This document shows, piece by piece, positions 45,255 to 55,054 of a stretch of DNA of 64,000 bases. The DNA is from Gremmenia infestans. Its lineage: Eukaryota; Ascomycota; Leotiomycetes; Helotiales; Hamatocanthoscyphaceae. The position numbers and the translations under genes are program-made. The stretch covers positions 2,046,001 to 2,110,000 of the forward strand of contig JAFEVB010000015.1 of the NCBI GenBank assembly GCA_032629725.1. The letters run 5' to 3'. The notes under the pieces were generated by a model. The model searched no databases. It saw only the letters and a list, made by a program, of their open reading frames with translations, and was not told the origin of the DNA. Each line of letters starts with the position of its first letter. The stretch's first letter is position 1.

Positions 45255-46151
45255 ATGACCGCTCTCCTCAAACTCCCGTACTTCAGGGACTCTAAAGACT
45301 TGCCTGCACCTTTGCCGACTAAGTCTGAAATTCTAGCATCAACAAACATCCTCAAAGGAAACGAACCCTGGGCCTTCAGGAAGGTCGTGGTCGTTAACGA
45401 GGTTTTTATTGCAAAATATGGCCAGGCCAAAGGTCAAATCGAGGGCGAAACCCTGCTGTTTCTCGAGGAAAATAAATTTCGCGGTGTTGCGCCTCGCTTA
45501 TACGCAATGTGGAAAGAGGATGATGAAACCCAATTCATCATAATGGAGCGTCTAGCCGGCGAAACGCTCGAAAAGTTATGGCCAGCTCTCGAAGAAGCGG
45601 ACAAAACACGCCTTCTTGCAAAAACCAGAGAGCTCCTATCTCGCATTCGCGAGCTACCCCACCAAGGTTTCTTCGGCGCCGTCGATGGCACCCACCTTTC
45701 CCATCACCTCTTCTACTGGCCCAAGTACCCAGCCCACGTTTCTGGTCCATTCTCCAACGAAGTCGATCTCATCAAAGGCTTTGCTGCGAAGTCACGCTTG
45801 AATGCTGAGGACAATGACCGTATTTCGTACTTGGCCGATTTCTATGAAGAACAGCTCATGGGTTCTCTGGCAGTCGAAGGCAGAGCGCCAGTTTTCACCC
45901 ATTGCGATTTGCAGCGGAAGAACATTCTCGTTGAGGTGGTGGAAGGGACAGCCGAAAACGAAAAAGACTTTCGCGTCTCGTTGGTTGATTGGGAATCGGC
46001 AGGCTGGTATCCTGTGTACTGGGAGTACTTCGTTGCCTTTATCTCGCTCAAATGGGACGACGATTGGTGCAGCCAGTTTGTGCACGCTGTCGATGCTTGG
46101 CCAGCTGAAGCTGCTATGATGAAGATAGTATATCAGGATTTGTGGTTGTGA
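45255..46151 (+). CDS. Aminoglycoside-phosphotransferase (APH)-fold kinase-like protein
   Basis: This single exon encodes 298 residues. The fold is that of the APH/choline-kinase group widespread in filamentous fungi. Visible elements are the VVNEVFIAKYG beta strand with the probable ATP-binding Lys, ETQFIIMERLAGETLEKLW (hinge), the catalytic loop FTHCDLQRKNILVE (HxDLxxxN form with Asp and Asn in place), and the metal-binding VSLVDWESAGWYPVYWEYF. Catalytic residues look intact, so phosphotransfer is plausible. The substrate is unknown; a small-molecule hydroxyl is the family norm. The start at 45255 is preceded by ATGAGATGA, a two-codon upstream frame overlapping it. Confidence 0.85.
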   Translation: MTALLKLPYFRDSKDLPAPLPTKSEILASTNILKGNEPWAFRKVVVVNEVFIAKYGQAKGQIEGETLLFLEENKFRGVAPRLYAMWKEDDETQFIIMERLAGETLEKLWPALEEADKTRLLAKTRELLSRIRELPHQGFFGAVDGTHLSHHLFYWPKYPAHVSGPFSNEVDLIKGFAAKSRLNAEDNDRISYLADFYEEQLMGSLAVEGRAPVFTHCDLQRKNILVEVVEGTAENEKDFRVSLVDWESAGWYPVYWEYFVAFISLKWDDDWCSQFVHAVDAWPAEAAMMKIVYQDLWL

Positions 46152-47014
46152 GGCAAGACCTGGTACCAGAGGATGATGTATGATATAAAGGAATGAAGTT
46201 GAAGAGAATGCTACGAGATTTATAACTTGGCAAGTCATCCCATTGAAACACCGTTTTCGCACTGCTCTTGCAATTAGCGGATCCATATATCTTTTAGACT
46301 TATAGTGTTATTACAAACCTGCTTCTGTCTGGAGTATGATATTCCGATGACGTTAATGCGGCGCTGGTGCAGAATATACCCTATCCTTCAATATTTGGTC
46401 AGTGATCTAGCTGCACGGTCGGAGAGGAACAAAAGTAATCTTAGTGAGAGCAGAGATATTCTCCCGTAGATTGGCGTGTAAAGGGTTCTTCGGATAGGAA
46501 TTCTTTATTCTTTTCGGGACTAGAGGAAAAGAAAACCATTGTATTTGGAAGTCACAAATTCCTCCAAAGAAAATGCGAAGTGCAATAACGAATCATTAAG
46601 CCAACTTGAGTCGAATTTAGACATAACGTATGATGAGAAACACGTGTGTGTAAGCTGTTAGAGGCTATGAACGCTTTGTGGGGACTGAACTTCAGTTCTG
46701 GGATCAATTGATCTTTCGAGTTCCAGATATAGAGCCTGTTAGGGACCGGTGTCCCGCCTTTCAATGTGTCGTTGCTGATACGTTAAAAGAACCCGGAACC
46801 GGAATGCGTCGGGGCTGTTGTCAGGAACAGTTGCTAACCAATTATCCAGGACACTGCAATTTGAGTGGCATCTCCAATTAACAGTCCCTCATCGACGAGA
46901 CAGCGGACAGGCTTTGCTCGGATAACCATCCACATGCAGATCGCAGGCCTAGAAACATGGCGTAATTTGTGATTCTTCCATATGTACAATGCTTTCTTGA
47001 AGCCTACTCATCGC
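46152..47014. other. Convergent spacer between the APH-fold gene and NDUFB3
   Basis: The 863 bp between facing stop codons hold only short frames without recognisable features. A tRNA or small RNA gene was looked for by eye and not found. Confidence 0.4.
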
Positions 47015-47435
47015 CTAGTGATGCTCCTCGCCGTGACCCCCCTCCGCGTGTCCATGATGATCGTCCTTCAGAAAAAGGTATTCGTACCCGCAGTACGCCG
47101 CAAATGCCACTGTCGCAATGCCCAAGCCGGGGAAGCTGCCCTTAAATCGGTTCCATCTTGTAAAGGGTCCAGAGTATCTCCACGCCTCTCTGTAGACAAC
47201 AGGTCAGCACCAAGTTATATGATCCGATTCCGGTCCTCCGCAGTAATGCATTTACTCACGCTCGTGCCCATGGGTCATTTTTGGGCGTGCTAGCTGCCGC
47301 TGCGAAAGCTTTGGGATCGAAGCCCGTAAGGTTTGGTCGAGGCACTCTCCGGACACTGGCGGATTAGTTATTAGCAATTGATATCACAATAAACACAGAT
47401 ATAACATTGGGCATGGCATACCTAGTGAAACGCAT
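47015..47435 (-). CDS. NADH:ubiquinone oxidoreductase B12 subunit (NDUFB3 homologue, complex I)
   Basis: Three exons (47435-47422, 47346-47260, 47189-47015) join in phase to 91 residues; the first exon is only 14 nt. The subunit is an accessory, single-helix protein of the membrane arm of complex I in the mitochondrial inner membrane. The frame starts MRFTRVPRPNLTGFDPKAFA and continues ASTPKNDPWARAEAWRYSGP and FTRWNRFKGSFPGLGIATVA, the family signature. The transmembrane helix is about residues 57-75 (GLGIATVAFAAYCGYEYLF). A His/Glu/Gly-rich tail (DDHHGHAEGGHGEEHH) closes it, as in other fungi. Small size and three exons would make this easy to miss. Confidence 0.9.
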
Positions 47436-47805
47436 CTTGATTTGCAATACGCAAGGCTGTAGTTGAATGAGGAGAGTGAAGCTTCCCATCGTCTGAGGTT
47501 CAATTGCTTGGCGGCGCTAGTCCCTAAAATGGACCTAGCCTTGGCGCGGTATCACTTGAAAGCATTCAGCGCCAGCCCTGCGAGCATCAACACCCTCCAT
47601 ATCAAATTCACATCTACAATACGAATACTCCCACAATAGCAAGATTTGTAATCGAGTCCCTACGCACACCTCAAGATACAGCATACAGTCTGCCAACCAA
47701 GGATCAGACACAACTTCCCCCACCACGCGCTTCACACTGCGCCCATGAAAACCGTACACCTTCCTCGATCTTTCTGGACTAGCACACATAGCACACAGAG
47801 ACAGA
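47436..47805. promoter_or_regulatory. Divergent intergenic region between NDUFB3 and CAF1/POP2
   Basis: These 370 bp separate divergent start codons of two housekeeping genes. It is C-rich with CACACA words toward the CAF1 start. No specific site is claimed. Confidence 0.5.
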
Positions 47806-49307
47806 ATGCCTCCCCCGAATATGCGCCTCGGTGCCGCGCAAAATAACTACGGCTCTCAATATCAGTACGGAAACCATCCCCAGCATGGAGCTAACAATAT
47901 GGCTCCTCCCCTTGGGTCGAATCCGGGATTCATGAACGCCAATTCCATGAACAACCCTTTCGCGGGCGCCAACTCGCTGGGGGTGGGAAACTTTGGAGGC
48001 GCTGGTTTAGGAATGCCTGGAGGAACTGGTCTGGCAAGTCAGGCTGCGCAAATGAGCTTTGCGGGTGCCTCGATGCAACAACAAGGACACAATGGGATGG
48101 GCGATCCCGGAGCGAGGGGGCAAGTCAACAAGGGAGGCAGGATACGGGAGGTATGGAAAGGGAACTTGCATGAGGAGATGGCCATTCTACGGGACCTCGT
48201 GCAACACTATCCATACATTGCAATGGTGAGGACAGTTGCTTGGAGGGGAGGTTGACCTAACTGACATAATCTCAGGATACTGAGTTTCCTGGAGTTGTCG
48301 CTCGGCCCATGGGAGCTTTCAATGGAAAGAGCGATTATCACTATCAATGCCTACGGTGTAACGTGGACCTTCTCAAAATTATACAATTGGGGATAACATT
48401 GTTCAACGAGGAAGGAGAATCCCCACCAGCGACAATAGATAGGGATGATTTGTCTGTATCGTCTGGAGGAAGAAAATACGGCCCGCACCCAGTCCCTTGT
48501 ACTTGGCAGTTTAACTTCAAATTTTCTCTGACTGACGACATGTACTCGGAGGTATCCATTGAAGCTTTGAAGCAAGCCGGGCTCGACTTTGCAAAACTTG
48601 ACACAAATGGAATCGACCCTTTTGAATTCGGTGCGCTGTTAATAAGCTCTGGGCTCGTGTGTGAAGAGGATGTGCGATGGATATCATTCCATGGCGGCTA
48701 CGATTTCGGCTATCTTACCAAGGTTCTCCTCCGATTACCTCTGCCGGACGACGAGGTGGAATTTGACAAGTTCATGAAGAAATTCTTTCCCAGCATCTAC
48801 GATATCAAATTCCTTATGAAGCACGCGATAAGACAAACCCAAATGGGCCAACTTACGCCTCTAGACCCCGGAAGTGCCGAAATACTCCGCGCATTTGAGC
48901 AAAAACAAGGATTGGAGAATACGGGAGAAATTTTCAAGATCAAGAGACAAGGACAGGCGCACCAGGCAGGATCGGACTCGTTGATGACGGGAAAGGTCTT
49001 TTTCAAGATGCGGGAGAGGATCTTCAACGGCGAGATCAGTGATGACCATTTGGGCAAAGTGTGGGGTCTCGGGTTACCAGAGCACAACACTCACTCAACA
49101 CCTCAACATTACCACCAGCAATTACAAGAAAACTCCACACCTACGCAGAACGGGACGGGATACACCAACGGCACACCAAGCACACCCAATACGGGGAATG
49201 CAGGTCTTGTCAGCACACCAGCACATAATAATGGTGGAGGAATAGGACCATTGACGCCTGGAGGTGGGGGAGGGGTGTTTGGCTCGTTTCACTTTGGCAA
49301 GCAGTAA
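47806..49307 (+). CDS. CAF1: CCR4-NOT deadenylase subunit CAF1/POP2
   Basis: Two exons (47806-48225 and 48276-49307, intron 50 bp) join in phase to 483 residues. CAF1 shortens mRNA poly(A) tails as part of CCR4-NOT. The first 110 residues are Gly/Asn/Met/Gln-rich and disordered. The RNase D-fold DEDD domain starts at RIREVWKGNLHEEMAILRDL. The active site is visible: DTEFPGVVARP (Asp and Glu) right after the intron, SFHGGYDFGYLTKVL (Asp), and HQAGSDSLMTGKVFFKMRER (His and Asp). The tail after about residue 410 is again Gly/Asn/Thr-rich. The catalytic set appears complete. It is divergent from NDUFB3. Confidence 0.95.
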
Positions 49308-49881
49308 ATAGTGGTTTATGGCTCTCAGTAATTCCCAGTCGAAAATAGTCCTTGGATTAGGCAGGTGGTCTTTTCGGAGTTTATGAGGCGTGCTGACTGA
49401 AATGTGCTTGGCTGGAGTTGGGACATTTTTGTGTGTTGGTGTGTAAATTATGGAAATATAGAGCCTCTGATTATGAACATTGGCTAAGATGAAGAGTTTG
49501 ATGGGACTTTAGTACGTGTGTGTACCTCCGTAAGCGCGTTGCATGGGTTGAAGTGGTGAAGCTGCCGTGATAGTAGTGGGGTAACAACGTCATGCGGGGC
49601 AATTCTGTAATCAGCTCACCTCACCTCACCTCACTTGATATTTTTCCATTTAAAGTAGATCCATACTACTTTGACACTATAGTACATGTAAGTTTGTAAT
49701 CGGATCGGTCGGACGTATATATACCAAGTCAGAAGACAAACTCACGCATTTCAGTTTCACGTCTGTCTACGTTTGAAAGACCCGCATCCTCGCTACATAA
49801 AGCAATATCAAACACCTCCCTTCCACCAACCAACATACCATTTTTCATCTCGCGTATAATCATCTCAATCAACCAACAAAC
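49308..49881. promoter_or_regulatory. Spacer upstream of the NAD(P)-binding oxidoreductase gene
   Basis: The 574 bp hold the CAF1 3' UTR and the promoter of the next gene. A short TCACC tandem lies at 49615-49634. A TATATATA-like run (about 49717-49725) lies about 160 bp before the ATG. Confidence 0.5.
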
Positions 49882-50818
49882 ATGACACCACGCATCCTCC
49901 TCCTCGGCGGCCACGGCAAGATCTCCTTGCTCATGACCCCTAAACTCCTCGCGCGCTCCTGGAACCTCACATCCGTGATCCGCGATCCAGCTCAAAAAGC
50001 TGCTATCCAGGAAGCAGGGAAAGCCGGGCCTGGTAAACTAGACGTACTTGTTGAGAGTCTGGACGAGGTGAAGAGTGAGAGCGACGCGAAGCGTATATTA
50101 GATTTGGTGAAGCCGGATTGGGTGATTTGGAGCGCTGGTACTTCCCCTACCGTTCCTTCCTTTCCTCTCCCCTCTCGTTATTCATATTTTCAATGGATAG
50201 TCTTTTATTGTATTGAAGATATGGTATGTTCATGCATGAGATATGGGACACCTTGCTGATAAATGATGAAACCAAACAGGAGCTGGCGGCAAAGGCGGCG
50301 CCAGCAGAACAAACGCCATAGACAAAGAAGCCTGCATCCACTTCATCCGCAGCGCGCTGTCCACGCCCACCATCACCAAGTTCCTGCTCGTGACCGCGCT
50401 CTCGGAGCGGCGCCAGCGCGCGCCCTGGTGGGACGACGAGTCCTGGGCGCTGGTGCAGAAGATGAACACGGAGATCCTGCCGGCGTACTATGCAGCGAAG
50501 CTGGCTTCGGACGATGTGCTGACGGTGCTGGGGCGCGCGAAGCAGGGCTTTGGGTATATTTTGCTGCGCCCGGGTAGCTTGAGTGATGAGCAGGAGACGG
50601 GGAAGGTGGAGTTGGGGAAGACGCGGGCGAAGGGGGAGGTTGCGAGGGCGGATGTGGCGGAGGTTGCCGTTAGGTTGTTGGAGAGGGAGGGGGTGAGGGG
50701 GTGGTTTGATCTTTTGGGGGGGGAGGAGGAGGTTGGGAGCGCGGTGGAGAGGGTGGTGCGGGAGGGGGTGGATTGTATGGAGGGGGAGGATGTTGAGGTT
50801 ATGAAGGCGGGTGTGTAG
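49882..50818 (+). CDS. NAD(P)-binding Rossmann-fold oxidoreductase (atypical SDR / epimerase-like)
   Basis: Two exons (49882-50137 and 50280-50818, intron 142 bp) join in phase to 264 residues. The N-terminal Rossmann motif ILLLGGHGKISLLMTPKLL provides the GGxGxI dinucleotide loop, followed by a V-IRDP strand end as in atypical SDRs. DWVIWSAGAGGKGG is the strand-4 loop near the cofactor. FLLVTALSERRQRAPWW and YILLRPGSLSDEQETG match the conserved VSA/S...LRPG.L... layout of NAD(P)H-binding proteins. Reading phase across the intron restores IWSAGAGG. The last 60 residues are strongly G+C-rich. The substrate is unknown. Confidence 0.8.
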
Positions 50819-51201
50819 GGAGTTGTGGAGAGAGAAGTTGAAATTGAAATGAATGGGAATTGATCAGTACGTGAATATTTCACAAAACATTCAGAAATTG
50901 CTGTGGACTAGTATTCAGTGAAGGTAGCTGACTACCACACGATCCAGATAGAACTGCGCTGTAAACCCAAACACCGCCAGATATAAGACTTACTATAGCA
51001 AGGTTGTTTTCAAGCCCCATCCTTGGGACCTAGTCTGAAGATTCTCGATCCACCTCCTTCTATACCGCGCCGAATTGAAAATGACATTAGACTCATCTTT
51101 CAATCGCGTGAACTTGGACCATTTACACATCGATATCTGGTCTTTCTTCACCCACCTATTTCCAAAAGCCAATAGAATTACACCCCTTACTCCGCAAACC
51201 C
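50819..51201. other. Convergent spacer between the oxidoreductase and the GST kappa gene
   Basis: These 383 bp lie between facing stop codons. No features beyond 3' UTRs are seen. Confidence 0.4.
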
Positions 51202-52425
51202 TCACAACTTAGCTTTCTCTCCCCCCTTCGGCAAGATCTCAATATCCTGCCACGGTAACCCCAAATACTCCCACATGAAATGAAACCTATTTATCCCAAA
51301 CGTCAGTCCTTCTTCTCTTTCCTTTCCTTTCCATTCTACACTAACCTATCACTCCCAAAAAACGGCTCCTCCTTGCCCTCCCCATTCCTGACCCACATCC
51401 ACGGACTGCCAAACGCGCCCTGCTCCAGCACCTTCTGCGTATTAGCCAGCAGCTTATCTTTCCACTCTTTCTGACCTGCTGCACTCATGATGGCTGTGAC
51501 TTCTTGCGGGGTGAATAGGGTGGATTCTGAGAGGACGGTGGCGAGGAGAGCAGGGTTGGTGATGTCGATTTGGGTGGGGGGTGTCCACATGGCGCGGAAC
51601 AGGAGCAGGTAGATGGCTTCGTAGGTGTGGGCGGGGAAGGCGGATTGGATGTAGCAGAGTGCTCGTTGGGGCTCTATGGGTGTGAGTAGGATTGGTGATG
51701 GATTGTGGGGGTTGGAGGAGAGAGGTGGGGTGGGATGGAAGGGCTGGGGTAGATGAGGGGGTTGAAAAGGAAGGAAAGGGAAGATTGGAGGGGGGAGGGG
51801 GGAGGGGGGGAGATGTAATAATGAGACGAATACGTCTTACCAGGAGAGTTAGAGGGGGAAACCAAGATGGTGCCTCGATATCCGTCGTTTTGAAACCATG
51901 GTACTTCTTTGCTCTGTCGCCGTCGAACTTCCCATATGCAGCTTTTGCCGGGAGAGTCCAGGGGGGTTTATTTCCTGAGCCTATTTCCAAGAGTTTGTTA
52001 ACAAGCCGATTTATTTTTAGATATGACGAAGTATGAGTATTGAAAGATCATTTGAGACTACTTGGATAGTATTGGTAGTAAACAAGGGAAAGTGATAGGT
52101 GCCAGGAGAGACTTGAGGTGTACGAACCGACGTTCACTCCGCCTAGGAAGATGGGATGGAATCTGGAGGTATGATTAGTCGCTATATGCATGACTAGGAA
52201 AGTGACTTCTTACTCGACTGTGACATCGTAGGACGCAAGACGTGCTCTTTGCTTAAGGAGGTAGACAAGGGTGAGATAGCCGTAGAAGGATGCTTTTTTG
52301 ATAATGGTCAGCGGAAGAATTAATTGAAGATATGTACCAGTGAAAGCTCGGAAATGTATTGCTCTTGGTCAAAATGAAGAAATAGACTTACCAACGTCCA
52401 GATAGCAGTCAATATGTCCTCCCAT
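51202..52425 (-). CDS. Kappa-class glutathione S-transferase / 2-hydroxychromene-2-carboxylate isomerase-like (DsbA fold)
   Basis: Six exons (52425-52392, 52292-52214, 52162-52128, 51980-51841, 51671-51346, 51286-51202) join in phase to 232 residues. Kappa GSTs have a thioredoxin/DsbA fold and act in mitochondria or peroxisomes on lipid-derived electrophiles. The start MGGHIDCYLDVASFYGYLTL is the family N-terminus with its active-site Ser/Cys loop. Next come VEYHPIFLGGVNVGSGNKPP and WTLPAKAAYGKFDGDRAKKY, then LCYIQSAFPAHTYEAIYLLL. The conserved C-terminal FGSPWMWV and EPFFGSDRFHFMWEYLG match the last block. The six-exon structure is the densest in the window. It is divergent from an SDR gene over 392 bp. 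Confidence 0.88.
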
Positions 52426-52817
52426 TTTGTGCTTGTCAATCCGGATGAAGCATGTGATGTGGTTGAAATGTCGCGGATTCGATACTGTACCGTACGGCGT
52501 CTGTTACTGATTAATGCCAGTAAAGATGCAGATCATAAATCATTGCATGAGCTCTTATACCGAAATGTTATTCGTATAAGAAATTTAGTAGTTATTTCTC
52601 CGGATTACGGGCGTAGAAGTTGGTGGGGAAGCTCCAAACTCAATCGTCAGCCGGCAGTGACAGCCTCGGCACGCAAACACCGTACAATATGATCACTAAA
52701 CCTCGTCCAAACCGACAACACCGCAACGAAATATACAAGAGACAAAATGTTGGCAGCAGGAATGAGCTGCCAATATATTGTAGCAATTGAACCGACCTGA
52801 AGACCAACAACGACAGT
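52426..52817. promoter_or_regulatory. Divergent intergenic region between the GST kappa and SDR genes
   Basis: These 392 bp lie between the start codons of two detoxification-type genes. A shared promoter is plausible; no element is specifically recognised. Confidence 0.5.
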
Positions 52818-54040
52818 ATGGCTTCCAAACAGCAGGTAGCTCTTGTAGTCGGCGCGTCGCGGGGTATTGGCAGACAAGTTGCTATTGACCTGGCGAAGAA
52901 TGGATACACTGGTAAGTCTTTACCTACTCACCTACAGATCATTTTCTAACACTTTCCTACAGTGGTAGTAGCAGCAAAGTCCACGAGCGACGCGTACGCA
53001 ACGAAGCCCTTTCCCCCAGACCCCAATTCGCAGCAATCCACCGTCAGCACCGTCGCGCGCCAGATCAAGGAAGCTGGTGGCCAAGCTACGGCCATAGCTG
53101 TCGATACACGAGACCTTGAAAGCGTGCAGAGAATGGTGGATGAGACTGTCAAGGTGGGAAAGATTGATTGAATGGCTCGATGGATATGCTGTTGACGTAC
53201 TGCTAGCTCTATGGCCATATTGACGTCCTTGTCTACAATTCGGGGGCGATTTGGTGGGCTTCGGTTGAGAATACGCCGATGAAGAGGTTCCAGCTTATGC
53301 AACGGATTAATGTCGAGGGGCTTTATGGTACCATCCAGGCTGCTCTGCCTCATTTTAAGAACCAAGGCGTAAGTCACGAGAAGTGCTGAAATCATGTGTT
53401 CCCTCCTGCCATTCTCATTGCCTCGCCTCCCTCTTTGGAGAATAATCGGTGGCAGCTCAGACAGCTTGTGCTAATTATCAACGTTCCAGTGGAAAGCCCG
53501 AATCATCGTTGTCAGCCCTCCTATTTACTCTCGTTTCTTCCGAGGCAAGACAGCATACGCAATGGGAAAGGTTGGAATGAGTGTTCTAACGAAGGGATTG
53601 GCAATGGACTGGGAACGTGAAGGGAAGATTGATATGGCGATTACTAGTATCTGGCCTGCTTCAGTAAAGAGCCCCGTCGACTTCAGTAATGCCAAGTATA
53701 CTAATCTCCACAGTCGATTGAGTCAGCGGCCACTCTTAAAATCCAGCAAACAGATCCGGACAGCGTCAAGGACCTCCGGAAGCCGGCCATCTACTCGGAT
53801 GCGATTCTAGCAATGCTTCGGGCTCCGGTGGCAGATGTAAATGGGCTCATCGATACCGATGAAGATTTCCTGCGTACTCATGAAGGCGTCACGGACTTCA
53901 AAAAGTATTCTGTGGTTCCCGGGGCTACACCTAGGCGTATTATGCCAGCCAGATTCCCTGATCTGACAGTTGCAGAACAGGCAGACGAGGGCCGAAGAAC
54001 GGACAGTACGAAGATGACATCTAGAGAATCTAAGCTGTGA
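52818..54040 (+). CDS. Short-chain dehydrogenase/reductase (HSDL2-like SDR)
   Basis: Five exons (52818-52911, 52963-53153, 53207-53368, 53490-53663, 53714-54040) join in phase to 315 residues. The classical SDR features are present: the cofactor loop LVVGASRGIGRQVAIDLA (GxxxGxG), the VDTRDLESV acidic-residue region, the structural LVYNSGAIWW (NxGA), the SPP strand end and the catalytic YAMGK (YxxxK). The unusual long insert after VVVAAKSTSDA (about 30 residues rich in Pro, Ser and Gln) is typical of the HSDL2-type group. The C-terminal extension includes RTHEGVTDFKKYSVVPGA. The substrate is unknown. Confidence 0.85.
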
Positions 54041-54401
54041 TTTCTAACCAAATTTCAATTTCAATATCTGTTTCAGATGTTGTGCTTGCTGAGTCTCCAG
54101 AGTACAGTAGAGTTTAGATCAAGTTTCATATTGATAATGTTGATTTCAAGCCATGTCATGTCTTTTCATGTTGTACAACCTTGCCTTGCGATGAAGAAGG
54201 CCTTGGCATCCTTAGCATCCCTACCTTATTGGCCTCGCTTTCGCTTAGAGGAGGCTGAGTGGCGGCTGTCGCGGCTGAAGCCGTTGAAGATTTTGATCAT
54301 CCTGTGTAACATTCCCCTTCCTTGAACCCACCAATCGATGGCGAATTCAGACTTCTCATGGCTTAATCAACCCTGTCCTGTACATATCAGCAATTGCTTC
54401 A
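54041..54401. other. Spacer downstream of the SDR gene
   Basis: This is 3' UTR and intergenic DNA. No gene is seen. Confidence 0.4.
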
Positions 54402-54646
54402 GGCAATGAAGAATTTGAGATGTAAAGTTAGGAATGTCAGGGCCGAAACTTATTATGCTATCTTATCTACACATGGCTACTTGCCAATAGCAGCTACGGA
54501 TGGCTTCAGACAGTTTTGTCAATTGCGGTAATGAAGATAGAAATGTCTATTGTCTGGTGCGTATTAGGGCCGACTGATTATGCTATCTACACATCGCTAG
54601 TCCATAGCCAACAGCAACTGCGGATAGCTTCTCTGGAGGTTTTCCT
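54402..54646. repeat. Imperfect tandem duplication, period about 126 bp
   Basis: The stretch 54402-54520 resembles 54529-54646. Both halves run from AATGAAGA through GGGCCGA, ATTATGCTATC, TCTACACAT, CTA, CATAGC or CAATAGC, AGC(AGCT)ACGGAT or ACTGCGGAT, to GCTTC and TTTTCC/TTTTGTC. Identity is perhaps 65-75% with several indels. It is non-coding. Confidence 0.6.
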
Positions 54647-55054
54647 ATCAAACCTTATGTACGTCCTTTGAACGACCTTGATCTTTTCAAGACTAGCCGA
54701 AGCATATATCAATATCAGATGTAGTCTGGGGCCGGGGATACCATCAGGCTTGAGATACTCTCTTGGAGCTTGCGTCGTGTATTCATATTGCTCGCTGCGA
54801 GTGTCTCGACCGCTCAAACGATGCCTAATCGGGAGTTTCCCCCTTCCTGCCTTCTGCAATCCCAACCCCTACTCTGGAGGATGAGGATGGGAAAGACAGG
54901 AACCACCGATTAGTGGTCGGCGCGCGTCCTTCTAGAATGAATTCCTGTCTTGTAAGGGCATGGCCCCCATACCTTCTGAGAGACATCTTTACTTATATTT
55001 GGCAAGCATCTGCGTACTGTTGATTTTCACACCAAATCTTCTCTCCTTTCCATC
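54647..55054. promoter_or_regulatory. Upstream region of the WSC-domain gene
   Basis: These 408 bp hold the promoter and leader. A CT-rich tract at 55030-55054 directly precedes the ATG. Confidence 0.4.
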
